From Betaproteobacteria bacterium (GTDB lineage Bacteria > Pseudomonadota > Gammaproteobacteria > Burkholderiales > WYBJ01), in contig WHTS01000015.1 in the NCBI GenBank assembly GCA_009377585.1, positions 22,230 to 86,229 on the forward strand: DNA of 64,000 nucleotides. The letters are read 5' to 3'. Shown here piece by piece: positions 15,001 to 21,073 of this stretch. The position numbers were made by a program, and so were the translations under genes. A model generated the notes under the pieces. The model searched no databases and was not told the origin of the DNA. It saw only the letters and a list, made by a program, of their open reading frames with translations. Position 1 is the first letter of the stretch. Each line of letters opens with the position of its first letter.

Positions 15001-17191
15001 CTTCGACCTGCTCGGCTTCGGCAGTACCGGCAGCGCGGTGACGATCGACAACGTCCGCTTTCTGACCGAAGGCGGCAACACCGCTCCGGTCGCGGAAGAC
15101 GACACGGCCGATGTCGCCGAAGACGGCAGTGTCGCGATCGACGTGCTGGCGAACGACGCGGATGCCGAGGGGGATGCGCTGACGGTGGAGATCGTCACCG
15201 GGCCCGAGTACGGCAGTGCGATCATCGAAGACGACGGGACGGTGACTTACACGCCACAAGCGAACTTCTTCGGCGCCGATACGTTCGCGTACCGACTGTT
15301 CGACGACCAGGCGTCGAGCAACGTCGCCACGGTGGCGATCGATGTAAGCGCGGTGAACGATGCGCCGAGCGCGGAGCCGCTGAGCGTCGAGACCGACGAA
15401 GATACGAGCGCCGTCATTGACCTGGCCGCGGCGGTGAACGACATCGATACGGGTGCGGCAGCGCTTTCGATCGAGATCGTCACCGCGCCCGCGCACGGCG
15501 CGCTCTCGGCAAACGCGGACGGCACGTTCACGTATACGCCGGATGTGAACTACTTCGGGTCGGACGCTTTCACCTACCGGGCGAGCGATGGCAGCCTCGC
15601 GTCCGACGTGGCGAGCGTCGGAGTATCGGTCGCACCCGTCAACGATGCGCCCGTGGCCGATGACGAAAGCTACGTGCTGTTCGAAGGCCAGGCGCTCAAC
15701 GTGGCCGCGAGCGAAGGCGTGCTCGCCGGCGACATCGATCCGGACGGCGATGCGCTGAGCGTCTCGTTCTTCACCGATCCGCAGCATGGCACGGTGCAGG
15801 TGTTCGACGACGGTTCGTTCATCTACACGCCGCAGGCCGGCTTCCAGGGCAGCGACGGCTTCAGCTACCGCGTCATGGACGGTTTCGGCGGCGAGGCGGT
15901 CGGCACGGTCGCGCTCGAGGTGCAGCCGGTCGAGGGACCGCTGCAGGTCGTCTCGTTCGATCCGGACTGCAACAGCTTTGCCGTGCGCTTCAACGACAGT
16001 TTCGATCCGAGCGTAATAAGTCTGTACGTCAGCGCACCCGACGTGATCGTGCGCGGAGCGGCCTCCGGAGTAATCGCGGGCTCGCTCATCCACGACGCCG
16101 ACGGCAAAGGCTTCCGGTTCCTGAAGAACGGCAGCCCATTCGCGTCGGATGCCTACACGGTGACGCTCGAGAGCGGCCCATCCGCCTTCACCCATACCAC
16201 CCGCGGCGATCTCGACGGCGACGTTGACGATGCGGCGGGCGGCGACTACATCACGACGTTCTCGGTGGCGCCGCCGACCGCGATCAAGGTCGGTCTACCC
16301 GATTTCATGCGCGGGCCGGGGCAGGACGTGGACGTCCCCGCGGCGCTCGGGCAGGGCTTACCGCTCACGCTCACCAGCGCGGGCGAGGTCACCTCGGTGG
16401 TGCTGGAGATCGCATACGACCCGGCGTATCTGGAGATCGTCGGGGCCGAAGCAGCGGCGGGCCTGCCCGCAGGCAGCACTGTCGTCTTCGATACTACCCA
16501 GCCCGGGCTTGCACGCATCCGTATCGAAACATCGACGACGATCGCCGCAGGCACGGTGACGCTGCTCAGCCTGGAAGCGCACGTGCCGCTCGCGGCAACC
16601 TACGAGGCGCGCCATTACATCGACATAGGAGCGGTCGAGATCAACGGCCAGCTGGTCGAATGCGCCGACGACGATGCGTTCCACCTGGTCGGGTACCTGG
16701 GGGATGCAAACGCGAGCGAAGCATACGAGATCGAGGACGTGCAGCTCATCCTGAAGATTCCGGGGCGAGCCGCGAACGGCTTCCCGGCCTGGGCCGACAT
16801 CAATCCGCTGATGGTGGCCGATATCGACGAAAACCGCTTCATCACAGCGGCCGATGCGGCGCGCGTCAATCTGGAGCGATCGGGGATGGATCGGCCGGAG
16901 ATTCCGCCGCTGCCGGATCGCGCCCTGGTCGAGGCCGCTCGTGCGGCGCAGCTCGTCCTGGATGCCGAGCCGTTTTCCGCTGTGCGCATGGGCGGCGAGG
17001 AGGCCGACAAGGTCAAGACGCTCGATGTGCCGTTCATCGACTTCCGTGCAGCCGGTCCTTTGGGCGCCTCGTTGCCCGAAAGCGCGCAATGGAAGCGCGT
17101 TTTCGTCACCGAGGGGGCGAGCGGGAAGAATCCGAACAGCATGCTCAAGGTGACGCTGCCGGTGGCGCCGGCTGCGACGGCCGTGATCTGA
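2..17191 (+). CDS. Giant multidomain surface/secreted protein, 5'-truncated by the window edge
   Basis: The frame is already open at the first base, so the real start lies upstream and the GTG at 5 is not credible. Residues counted from that GTG: CARDB-like (1-130), pre-peptidase C-terminal-like (135-235), IPT/TIG (240-330), beta-propeller-like (about 1050-1290), nine tandem putative Ig/cadherin-like repeats opening with N-x-A/P-P-V/I (about 1540-2400), an RHS/YD-like segment (about 2595-2850), and a dockerin-like pair of calcium loops (about 2975-3030). Next come Big_2-like domains, IPT/TIG, a YVTN-type propeller (about 3660-4100), a peptidoglycan-binding-like region (about 4245-4360), an LAS-type peptidase motif (H4447-x6-D and H4594-x-H4596), and a metzincin motif HELGHVFGYAD at 4736 with a downstream SIMT Met-turn. 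The C-terminal part has three Big_9/cadherin-like repeats (about 5025-5310), a cohesin-like domain (about 5425-5545) and a second, weaker dockerin-like pair. I see no LPXTG or PEP-CTERM anchor at the C-terminus. Adhesion or wall-remodelling roles are inferred only. Confidence 0.85.
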   Translation, partial: PVLIELPPPSDLEVSDIDVAGVLTAGETVNVAFTVVNSSDFAAEGTWVDAVYISADSEWDIGDRLIGKVEHSGGLAPQMSYTAQLSAALPPLREGQYRLIVRTDVLNEVYEGAAAALDELNNTTPSPDPITVQVPELHLGVPLAATLSPGQVRLYKIEVGQNETLQVSLTTTQQLASNEIFIRYGEVPDGFVFDAAFENPLQADQVATIPSTQAGVYYVFVRGQSGPTPNAPITLTARTLPFSITGVTPDQGGDSKWVTMRIHGARFQQDAIVKLVRPGVEEIEPSRYEVIDATTIIATFDFTGRDRALYDVKVINPDGAEAIVPYRYLVERALPIDVTIGLGGPRVLPAGSSGLYGVSLQSLTNVDTPYVYFEFGAPEIGVNAEIFGLPFVSFNSNVRGAPDGQREDVPWASLDSEVNTTGFMMAPGYALDVVADGYVGMSFSVLTYAGLKEMLDRDPVALRRTLTDALPKPYFEVDPQTGLTPFEALMTHLEDHITTAEEILDDCDPLYIPFRFNVMAAATPMTRAEFVERQSGEALRLREAILADPTANAVLVNLAADADTWVASYLAALEDSGLLRPENEAPPIRLDPKVVSRLGVLASGVLVGAGGEQFVTNSSLIAFFEKLHAWYGDEPGKMAIIDHYDLRESEECPPYEIPVPASPLFEDYDLGLSHGTYFQAFNVFSPWMGLPATGALPEFASVAASNELSALTFSELLNQAIAGAQAASITGPQGFGESQFVPALESLPYTISFENAADSSTWANEIRIVTQLDEGLNPRSFRLGGIKIGDINVSVPTDRASFQGDFDLRNSKGFVLRVSAGIDTATATATWLLQAIDPLTGEVLADPTRGLLGPNNAQGRGAASVSYSAAAAFGAQTSNELRAQASIFFDTAAPVETHEIVHLLDAEAPETSLTATPVATGRADYEVRWQAADDPFGSGVKHTTVYVAEDGGDWKIWLRQTNETFGIYEGREGHSYEFLALSTDNAGNRERPPADTAAPDDGSRPNLGTLFQVGSTTQDIGDPPPPSADPSTNPLFVEAEQGVPSPDPLNASEFADTLKPFTTTAFGTGIPQSHADIGPLALLVRPDGTVIASGGFNRGQLYLFDQDGGEAGNPFAQLDEPIFDLALDKTGRLWASTGGGELVELDATTGEILGRHGESITQAIAADPATGKLYVSSGDGVEIFDPSNNSFTHFSDLRVDDLAFAPTGELWGTTWPKRGDVVKFDQLGQPHAMLRLDTPVDSIAFGAAGSALENLLFISNHTEIGRPHLAALVMVDLTTLRTVDVAVGGPQAETLAAMPDGRLLIANSHQIDVLAPVIAPMVIQVNPPDEAIVPLPLASVRVTFDQDMAAVEASRPESVVNPANYRLTVEGGAEVAIKEVRYDIAARTATLLFDPLGGGIYTLTVEPTVRSRVGLELAEPYVTQFVAVEDFSAFVQIDFERTRSDRLDGTVSYDLRVTNVGDFDLLTPLKLVLDPARYFQGLPAGTFDTAADGLWLIDLDAGLPNARLQPGESTVTQTVTFSNPGSQRAAIGHGIYALPYPNTAPVFDSNPITQATLGAEYRYDANASDPDGVAVSHLLLEGPQGMALDPGTGLLVWTPPAGITAQVSVVLRAYDTRGGHATQAFAIDVAGGNRAPVVNEIPAEVIGAESQRIQIGLTASDPDGDALTYFADHLPPGAIFDHEARVIDWTPGYDAAGIYSDVQLLVTDGINTVTRSFTLVIEPRNAPPTLTGPADRTIREGDPVRFQLGAQDLDNDVLRFFTNYPIAGSFLDPNTGEFEWVPGFTQAGTYAISFGVTDEVNVTQKVVTLTVTNVNAPPVFDALGDWSLFEGETLAFRPFAFDPDNPGFAPRDRVGTQLTPQEGTDPSVTYAVSGLPPGATFDAETISFRWTPDFDAADDYVVRFVATDDGNGTGTPRSATIDVPIHVRNANRAPVAQVIDNIAVDRGAVVDLELAFPDPDGNPVVLSAAGLPRFAALTSNGDGTGLLHIAPEADDRGDYVVTITATDDGDGPKAQLSASRQFVITANSPAEAPRLQYTGDKVALVGQKLEFFVRATDLDQDLLTFAAENLPAGATLVPAVQYGTARFEWTPTAADHGTHTLTFKVHDDGNAGAGTPAEDTQTIDIVVRDTNAAPILLPVGNLTVAEGSLLEVQLEVLDTDGDPITFSAANLPPAATLDPITGLLRYAPNLLAEGSYLDVILTASDGQASSQETIRIDVSRTNQAPILAGIPPLGGQEDQLLGFFLVASDFDGDAIVFRATSPLPQGVHFDVSNGHFEWKPNFDQAGEYVLTFEAADAAGAKDALAVAVRIDDVNRAPVVTLADHRVLLGEELRFTIGGSDPDKSETLTFAADGLPEGASLHAQTGVFFWRPGPGQAGDHLVLVNLSDGKTTTVKPLVIRASVEPVAPDVTIELTPSFPAFPGQSVTVTVLADSFSAIATRSLTVDGQAVALDERGRAVVTPSAPGQIVLIAQATDVDGFTATVERLIKVRDPADTTAPTVSLSTALTAALIRTAVDVIGTVADQNLDAWSLEIARAGSNAFMPLAGGSSAPGADAVLAELDPCTFANGFYRLRLSATDIAGRSAVFELLVEIASADKVGRYARTETDFSAVLAGHTIDFVRRYDSLSADVAGSFGNGWQLALRDVDFATDVASAISPIRVDSRVYLTLPDGQRGGFTFAPVLHEGQGYKWHAPTWVADPGIGWTLESIGAKLLRAGDRFYDLETGAPYNPVGMEPARAQFMLTAPDGTRYRLNAADGITQIEFADGMVLQVSDSGIVAQGGEALRFRLDATGRIARAIAPDGTQFVYSYDAAGHLVGARNLQSGESSRYAYEAGGKGRLMLASGPSGGAVIDYAAGAAVSTVTADLGTALRYLATPHTGSMGARESAHFSLVVRESEIAAAAGGAALIGVVLEAEPGSTLAPAIPRIEGLDPIASGVDATRAFALFRIDTAGLKLVSLAGANASTDGGYSLKIFAIGDANRDAIVDALDVDILAAASDTTEGDPGYVEAADFNFDGSVDAVDRQLLFQALGYSPNRPPTITTPNVKTHVGLPATGRLDGLLNDPEGDSVFVRVIGTSHGSAQLASDGRSVQFIPEAGFSGIASFTLVADDGYGASQPGIISVNISDAPLERIHVELPNFLWIGDELVFDVTGDFSDEVGVLLPVSYLSITSTNPGIIGITADGALRAFAEGYSIVEISAQGRSRIAAVNAFPRFPDTGEQDAGEALPTLPQLALFPHAVTVAAGRGTRQLLIKTSDGVDLAVPSAGTIYIVANPDVVSVSDSGLVTGLLPGFSEITVINGGASEVVMVAVDAPDPSGSAVGAQGGVVGNDEVSIAIAPGDLDHEVPVTVQRLALDALPVALPDLFTGLGAFELDLAGQTLDTPAQLALRPAAAAAPGTPVEIMLLTKLPEADGSFRDLWLLVESGVVDDHGMVRTSSPPYPGIHVSGTYSIVQAQSTRRLIASPGIDTAAIFIQSAGSAYGVAAGSLPMPVPQSDAFTVVVRVYGSGGYSEQVTAVAANSDLDAISIDLAPPAVNYTTHTPRISSVQVDPGASGTTLLISGENFAVPGMAGIVVPEVTLEIKQAGQTTPLVVPVPGSNVVANSLTVNLPANVPLALAELTLVRKITVAGVGPGGVLNSSSQVFRSQPFKITQASSSVVVGASAAAVEILSPEGGQRLFSIPLNNGAQVERRGSVVVTADGTRAYAALKSGGVAVIDLLTYRDIHHVKVLAGFSSLPVFDAMTVDPAGRYLYAAAGADQIYVIDIVRAMSDPFNAAEQVITLTSSDPFSGITGLAISADGRRMYVTAARTQLYRAGAEPGWYEGGRTAGSILVINVDPLDRPVSGEPPDARGWRQQIAEIDPAPSGSSESGVYPTGIVATPNPHRLMFANMLDNTNGVMRLVIEDDNPASFSATVEAIETIIDHPRRIDLSIHNPRAIAVLPDFSFAFVLDYGQPVFPLSFNATSTADLDTREWGAKVGVIKDPFGPSPEYLGATTPVPYGFADRLALSIDGKLLYAAYRGVNTELTFDVEQLVLAATSTSEFIRERNPLDRLDVNLDGIADYNINRPGVILPGVTGLATAGIPGGSTVLAATPTKLFGDVVEVDLASLLGAPAGATFFLLPDTFLNGTVATVRYAGLTLADQRERVMQSLDGRLFPGSATFETSGTFYLLPTVDPAQVRGLRPGERLAPSVARGVVGWVSADGTTFERGLIEVPLSEGSAATPGFTSMTLSSSVGDPDENPANRPLDVYRVQQRLRYFGYPGWGGQVENPSAAAIATRTGSLGSPPYPGRSAGQIDFKLTGRAQPDRTVGTRQYDDPFVEAIKLFQAAIFTTGANRSDRGNPYRENLGYGGALAGGLVDAQTRSWLNATNAPQWRNIDLASPYYRFAGWFANSAAFTPLGDNEAYGTTWAIDLIERATSGQSNRSGHRVIAVSNFYGDTIGTMFHSTHKGGLDIDFMVDGNEAENWTGLRVIDIDSTLASLTRISTLTNSPDATINALAIAVDASIEAKKQFYTAEFSAITDQNVIDLIAEIGEASIVRLHDDERRLVEDMVDFEQAATALGLQVYLGISYTTIERIVEEIAGQAVNNEGGHRNHFHAYVFRDATYMPVPAPAPLLADGLSGSALNPAENLQAVPDDLLDQAMDAWGGIVDAGIAAASGIHVAISDLDSGVLAMTMATQSAGPWSILVDRDAAGLGWFVDSTPGLNEEFAPAAGTTLDAAAGSVADGRYDLLTVLAHELGHVFGYADEPRIGGRESIMTADLAPGIRRLPAAASLLPQEVSSADPPAGVTSSAAIAGEFETPALALQPVDDVIAATGEDLVDRGSLPGALLLSDALDSTVSMTATATGVQNGTFSVASPDQSGFGWSVRGSAEVSNGTGVLREDPRLVSRLTQTVIVPTGAVGLAFDLLDADFDALGGGPVDAFEFALLDAATMASVSGEVGLTHSDAALNIQADGRIYRSTGVSLIGIAGDTLSAAIASPITVTLDLAGLDAGQALTLYFDLLGFGSTGSAVTIDNVRFLTEGGNTAPVAEDDTADVAEDGSVAIDVLANDADAEGDALTVEIVTGPEYGSAIIEDDGTVTYTPQANFFGADTFAYRLFDDQASSNVATVAIDVSAVNDAPSAEPLSVETDEDTSAVIDLAAAVNDIDTGAAALSIEIVTAPAHGALSANADGTFTYTPDVNYFGSDAFTYRASDGSLASDVASVGVSVAPVNDAPVADDESYVLFEGQALNVAASEGVLAGDIDPDGDALSVSFFTDPQHGTVQVFDDGSFIYTPQAGFQGSDGFSYRVMDGFGGEAVGTVALEVQPVEGPLQVVSFDPDCNSFAVRFNDSFDPSVISLYVSAPDVIVRGAASGVIAGSLIHDADGKGFRFLKNGSPFASDAYTVTLESGPSAFTHTTRGDLDGDVDDAAGGDYITTFSVAPPTAIKVGLPDFMRGPGQDVDVPAALGQGLPLTLTSAGEVTSVVLEIAYDPAYLEIVGAEAAAGLPAGSTVVFDTTQPGLARIRIETSTTIAAGTVTLLSLEAHVPLAATYEARHYIDIGAVEINGQLVECADDDAFHLVGYLGDANASEAYEIEDVQLILKIPGRAANGFPAWADINPLMVADIDENRFITAADAARVNLERSGMDRPEIPPLPDRALVEAARAAQLVLDAEPFSAVRMGGEEADKVKTLDVPFIDFRAAGPLGASLPESAQWKRVFVTEGASGKNPNSMLKVTLPVAPAATAVI

Positions 17192-17239
17192 GCACTTGTT
17201 CACGCTTCGAGAATGAGCTTGGCGTCGGGAATTTTTACA

Positions 17240-17258
17240 CTGCAACAAGTGGTTGCAG
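17240..17258. other. Short perfect hairpin between the giant gene and the PEP-CTERM gene
   Basis: CTGCAAC and GTTGCAG form a perfect 7-bp inverted repeat around AAGTG. There is no T-run after it, so it is a poor intrinsic terminator. It could be an operator or an mRNA hairpin for the gene starting at 17361. Confidence 0.3.
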
Positions 17259-17360
17259 AGCCTTTAGGCCAGTTGCATACTGGCGGAACGCAAGCGCGCA
17301 GCAGGCAATCTGCGCCGCGATCGATGCGCGAGTATCGATGGATGCCCCGAGGGAGATGAA

Positions 17361-18023
17361 GTGAAAGCAAAACTGCGCTATGCAATCGGCATTGGGCTCA
17401 CGGTCATAAGCGCGACGGTAGCGGCGTCGCCGATCTTCAGTGTATCCGCTGGCAGTGGGTTTCGCGGCGATCCCATTGTGGTTTCGCTGAAAGACCTGAC
17501 CACTGATGGATCCACCGACGGGCTGATCGGAGCAACGGTGTTCGTTACGTTCCAGCCCGATCGGCTGAAGTATGTTTCATCGAGCTATGGCGATCTTCAG
17601 TTGTTGGGGGATATTTTCGAGATCGACGTCAATCAAGTACTTGGCAGCGCGACGCTGGGTATCTTTTCGAGTGGCATCGAGCAGGATCCGAATAGCGGTA
17701 CATTGCTCGATGTGAGCTTCGAAATTCTGGGCGACGCACCGTTCGGACCGACGCCGGTCAGTTTCCGCTGTGTGCCCTTTGATCCTCTAATAGATGTGGG
17801 AGCGGTGACCGATCAGGATTCCGCCAACAGCCTTTGCCGGCCGTTGGATCCTTTTACCGGGGCAATGTCGCTCGATTACGCGATTCCGCCGACCACCGGA
17901 GACGTCAACGTGCTTGCGCAGACGGCGCAGGTGCCGGTATCGGGCACCACATCGCTCGCACTACTCGGTCTCGGGCTCATGGCCTGGATGCGGCGCAAGC
18001 AGGTCAAGGACTCGGTATCCTAG
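17361..18023 (+). CDS. PEP-CTERM sorting-domain protein with cohesin-like domain
   Basis: This 220-aa protein starts at a GTG with GGGAG about 6 bases upstream. Residues 1-22 form a signal peptide. The next 140 or so residues look like a cohesin-type beta-sandwich (phrases such as VFVTFQPDRLKYVSS and GTLLDVSFEILG). The C-terminus reads VPVSGTTSLALLGLGLMAWMRR, which is the V-P-x-S-G motif, hydrophobic helix and basic tail of a PEP-CTERM signal. Such proteins are known to be processed by an exosortase and sent to the surface or exopolysaccharide matrix; no exosortase gene lies in the window. The gene sits 169 bp after the giant gene, which itself carries cohesin-like and dockerin-like modules, so a physical partnership is possible but only inferred. 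Confidence 0.8.
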   Translation: MKAKLRYAIGIGLTVISATVAASPIFSVSAGSGFRGDPIVVSLKDLTTDGSTDGLIGATVFVTFQPDRLKYVSSSYGDLQLLGDIFEIDVNQVLGSATLGIFSSGIEQDPNSGTLLDVSFEILGDAPFGPTPVSFRCVPFDPLIDVGAVTDQDSANSLCRPLDPFTGAMSLDYAIPPTTGDVNVLAQTAQVPVSGTTSLALLGLGLMAWMRRKQVKDSVS

Positions 18024-18122
18024 GGTTAGCTACGAGTCCGGCCGTTCCCACCACTGCGTTGAATTCGGCGCCGACCGCGTCGGCACGCAAGCGCCGGTGC
18101 GTGTCGTGAGTCTCATGATCGT

Positions 18123-18848
18123 TCAGGGAGCAGCCGGCGTGGGCTCGAACGGCCATTGCTCGCACCGGTAACCCATGTCCCAGAACATCCACTCGTAGCG
18201 GCTCGTCGCTCGGAAATGCCGGCGCATGGCGTTGCGCTCGGCTTCGCCAAGCCCGGCAGCAACCTCGTTGGTCGTCGCCAGCACCGCGGCCACGATAGTG
18301 CCGAATTCCTCCGATCCGTAGGTCGCTATCCAGCGCGCATAAAGCGGATTCGGCGACCCCGCACGCGTCAGCTGCTTGCCGACTTCCCAGTAGATCCAGT
18401 AGCACGGCAGGAGTGCAGCGAGCGCTTCGTGAAATGGCGCTCCGTATGCAATCGCAAGCAAATAGTGGGTGTACGCCAGGTTGGTGGGTGCCAGCGGGGT
18501 AGCGATCACGGCTTCGGTCGTGAGACCAAACTCCTGGAAGAAGCCCTCGTGCAGTGTCCGCTCGACCCGAAGCGCGCCCGCGGCGTGTTCGGCCAGCATG
18601 ACGATCCAGTCGTCCTTGGGCGCGCGCGCCGCGGCGATCGCGAGCGCGCGGGCGAACTCGCGCAGGTAGAGCGCATCCTGCACGGCGTAGAACTCGAAGC
18701 GCTCGCGCTCCAGCGATCCGTCGGTTAGCCCGGCGATGAACGGGTGGCGCAGGATCGCAGCGTAGATCGGCTCGATCGAGTGCCAGAGCTCGTCCGTGAA
18801 CAGCTTCGTTTCTATACGCTCAGCCAAAGTAACCCCCGTGCGTTCCAT
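18123..18848 (-). CDS. tenA: TenA family thiaminase II / aminopyrimidine aminohydrolase
   Basis: This 241-aa protein matches the usual TenA length (220-240 aa). It shows the all-helical TenA signature, including HPFIAGL near the N-terminus, FYAVQDALYL, and LLPCYWIYWEVG, which carries the catalytic cysteine. TenA hydrolyses aminopyrimidine breakdown products of thiamine to HMP, feeding salvage in the cytoplasm. The open frame extends further upstream, but the ATG at 18848 is preferred because the homology begins there and the extension overlaps thiD. It lies 68 bp downstream of thiD on the same strand, so the HMP it releases would be phosphorylated by its neighbour. Confidence 0.88.
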   Translation of the reverse strand: MERTGVTLAERIETKLFTDELWHSIEPIYAAILRHPFIAGLTDGSLERERFEFYAVQDALYLREFARALAIAAARAPKDDWIVMLAEHAAGALRVERTLHEGFFQEFGLTTEAVIATPLAPTNLAYTHYLLAIAYGAPFHEALAALLPCYWIYWEVGKQLTRAGSPNPLYARWIATYGSEEFGTIVAAVLATTNEVAAGLGEAERNAMRRHFRATSRYEWMFWDMGYRCEQWPFEPTPAAP

Positions 18849-18916
18849 TCGACAACAGCCGCGCCGATGCTTCGCCCTCGCAAACTTTCGATCGTCTCGG
18901 CGCCGTGCGCCGCATC

Positions 18917-19729
18917 CTATGGGTGTTGCCTCCAGAAGTGATCGAGCACCGCCACGTGGCTGCGGCCCGGACGAGTCGCGTGCCGCAACGCACCGTGCAC
19001 GTAGTCGGTCGCCGCGGTGCACGCGTCGGGGAGCGAAGCACCCCGACACAGGTTGGCGGCGATCGCCGACGCGAGCGTGCAGCCGGTGCCATGACCCTCG
19101 ACATCGAGGCGGTCGTGCGTGAATGCGGCCGAGTCCCGACCGTCGTGAAATCGATCGACCATCCTGCCGGAGCCCTTCAAATGGCCGCCCTTCAGCAACG
19201 TCGCCCGCGCGCCCAGCACCAGCAGCTCGTCCAGGGCGGCATCGGCGGCCGCAGCGTGCTCGATCGGATGGCCGAGCAGCAGCTCGGCCTCGGGAATGTT
19301 CGGCGTCACGATCGTCGCCAACGGCAGCAGCCGCGCACGCAACGCATCGAGCGCATCCGGCTCCAGCAGCCGCGCACCGCTGGTCGCCACCATGACCGGG
19401 TCGAGCACGATATGCGACGGCACATGATGCTCCAGCGCATCGGCAACCGCGCCGATGATCGCCGCGTTGGCCAGCATGCCGAGCTTCACCGCGCCGATCC
19501 GGAAATCGTCGAAGCAGGCGTCGATCTGGGCGCGCAGGAACGACACCGGCGGCACGTGTACCGCAGTCACGACCCGCGTGTTCTGAGCGGTCAGGGCGGC
19601 GAACGCGGACAAGCCGTGCACGTCGTGCGCGGCGAAGGTCTTGAGGTCGGCCTGGATGCCGGCGCCTCCGCCGGAGTCGGAACCGGCGATCGTGAGGGCA
19701 GCTACGGGGCGGTTATCCAAGCTCGACAT
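18917..19729 (-). CDS. thiD: Hydroxymethylpyrimidine/phosphomethylpyrimidine kinase
   Basis: This 270-aa protein has the ribokinase-fold ThiD signature: [14 protein letters not shown] at residues 15-28, [10 protein letters not shown] in the middle, [10 protein letters not shown], and the [11 protein letters not shown] anion-hole/catalytic motif near residue 215. ThiD carries out both phosphorylations of HMP to HMP-PP for thiamine phosphate synthesis. It is the first gene of a two-gene operon with tenA. No thiE or thiC is present, and I see no TPP-riboswitch-like structure in the 237 bp upstream, which are occupied by a MITE-like repeat. Confidence 0.92.
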   Translation of the reverse strand: MSSLDNRPVAALTIAGSDSGGGAGIQADLKTFAAHDVHGLSAFAALTAQNTRVVTAVHVPPVSFLRAQIDACFDDFRIGAVKLGMLANAAIIGAVADALEHHVPSHIVLDPVMVATSGARLLEPDALDALRARLLPLATIVTPNIPEAELLLGHPIEHAAAADAALDELLVLGARATLLKGGHLKGSGRMVDRFHDGRDSAAFTHDRLDVEGHGTGCTLASAIAANLCRGASLPDACTAATDYVHGALRHATRPGRSHVAVLDHFWRQHP

Positions 19730-19761
19730 GAACGGGCACCGTTTGGGCGATCAGCGCATTC

Positions 19762-19878
19762 TATCGAGCGTTCCCTATTTCATGTCACGCTCGTCCCTCA
19801 CCCCCAACCCCTCTCCCGGGGGGAGAGGGGAGCGTCGCGTCCGTATTGGACTGTCGTCCAATACGGAACGATCAATAA
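19762..19878 (-). repeat. MITE-like element, copy 1 (117 bp)
   Basis: On the minus strand it begins TATTGATCGTTCC and ends GGAACGCTCGATA. These are 13-bp terminal inverted repeats matching at 11 positions, and both ends carry TA. Inside are a palindrome GTATTGGACGACAGTCCAATAC and a CCCTCTCCC/GGGAGAGGGG hairpin followed by a GTGAGGGA tail. A nearly identical copy in opposite orientation lies at 21074-21189, on the other side of the quinone oxidoreductase gene. Confidence 0.85.
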
Positions 19879-19966
19879 TCACAAGGGCGGGTCTTGCATC
19901 TTGCGTGTGAGAACATGGAGGGGTCGCGCCTATAATCATCGGACGCTGCGAGCGGGAGGAGACCGA

Positions 19967-20959
19967 ATGAAGGCCATCCGCATCACCCATACCGGGGGAC
20001 CGGAAGTCCTGGAGTACGTCGAGTTGCCGACGCCGGAGCCCGGCGCGGACGAGGTTCTGGTGAAGGCGCACGCGATCGGCGTCTGCATGCCCGAGACATA
20101 CGTGCGCAAGGGCACCTATCGCTGGATGCCGAAGCTCCCCGCGATCCCCGGCATCGAGATGAGCGGGACGATCGTGAAGACCGGTGCCGGGGTGCGCACA
20201 CTCCGCGTCGGTCAGCCGGTGTTCGTCTCCGCGCGCGAGTTCGAGGAGCGCGCCGGCTGCTATGCCGAGTACGTGAAGGCGCCGGAGCACAAGATCTATC
20301 CCGTGCCGGAGAACGTCGATCTCGACCAGGTGGCGGGGCTCGCGAACTATCAGGTCGCATGGCATCTGCTGAACAGCGCGCTGAAGGGCTTTGAGTACGA
20401 GTCCGTTCTGGTGATGGCGGCTGCAGGTGGTGTCGGTACGGCGCTGGTGCAGCTCGCCAAGGCCGCCGGCAAACACGTCATCGGCGTGGTCAGCACCGAG
20501 GCGCGAGGCGCTTTCGCTCGCGCGCAAGGCGCCGACGCAATCGTCGACCGAACGCAAGGCGACATCGTGCCGCAGGTCCGGCAACTGACCAGTGGGTGCG
20601 GCGTGGACCTGATCCTGACGATCGCGGGCGGCAGCGGGATGATCTCGCTGTTCGATTGTCTCGATCGCTTCGGCATGCTGATGCTCTACGGGCGCATGGG
20701 AGGCCCGCCGCAAGGCGATCTCGCCGCCGCCGTCGAGAAGGCCCCCGTGCGCAGCCTGGCCTATCGATACTTCTCCATTCATACCCTGGACGATTGGCCC
20801 GAGCTGCGCGCGCGCGCCACCAACGCGCTGATTCGCATGCTGCAGGACGGCACGATCAAGGTGCCGATCTACGACCGCATTCCCTTGGCGGAGGCCGCAC
20901 GCGCGCATCGCGTGTTCGAGTCCGGCGAGGTCATGGGCAAGCTCATCATGAAGCCCTAA
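19967..20959 (+). CDS. NAD(P)H:quinone oxidoreductase-like medium-chain dehydrogenase
   Basis: This 330-aa protein starts at an ATG 6 bases after GGGAGGAG. It has a GroES-like N-terminal half (residues 1-130) and a Rossmann NADPH-binding half with AAAGGVGTALVQLAKAAG near residues 147-164. The GHE zinc ligands of true alcohol dehydrogenases are absent, as in the QOR/zeta-crystallin subgroup. It probably reduces quinones or activated alkenes with NADPH; the substrate cannot be read from the sequence. The gene stands alone, bracketed by inverted copies of a 117-bp MITE-like element. Confidence 0.85.
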   Translation: MKAIRITHTGGPEVLEYVELPTPEPGADEVLVKAHAIGVCMPETYVRKGTYRWMPKLPAIPGIEMSGTIVKTGAGVRTLRVGQPVFVSAREFEERAGCYAEYVKAPEHKIYPVPENVDLDQVAGLANYQVAWHLLNSALKGFEYESVLVMAAAGGVGTALVQLAKAAGKHVIGVVSTEARGAFARAQGADAIVDRTQGDIVPQVRQLTSGCGVDLILTIAGGSGMISLFDCLDRFGMLMLYGRMGGPPQGDLAAAVEKAPVRSLAYRYFSIHTLDDWPELRARATNALIRMLQDGTIKVPIYDRIPLAEAARAHRVFESGEVMGKLIMKP

Positions 20960-20982
20960 AGGAACCGCTGATTATCCTATTC

Positions 20983-21058
20983 TGACGTCACTCCCGCGCA
21001 CGCGGGAGTCCAGCGAATTCAAGTGCATCCTGGATTCCCGTTTCCACGGGAATGACGT
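20983..21058. repeat. Pair of REP-like hairpins (GTCATTCCCG family)
   Basis: CTCCCGCG/CGCGGGAG and TTCCCGT/ACGGGAA hairpins sit head to head, each preceded by TGACG or GTCA and followed by TCCAG. This is a very common proteobacterial REP arrangement. It lies directly after the quinone oxidoreductase stop and could act as a transcription terminator or mRNA stabiliser. Confidence 0.75.
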
Positions 21059-21073
21059 TTTTCAGAGCATCCC

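Noticed and set aside
17192..17360. Sigma-54 promoter (GG-N10-GC) upstream of the PEP-CTERM gene
   Set aside because: The best match lacks the TTGCA context at -12 and would be expected by chance in GC-rich DNA.
19730..19966. TPP riboswitch upstream of thiD
   Set aside because: No conserved CUGAGA or thi-box core is seen; the space is filled by the MITE-like repeat.
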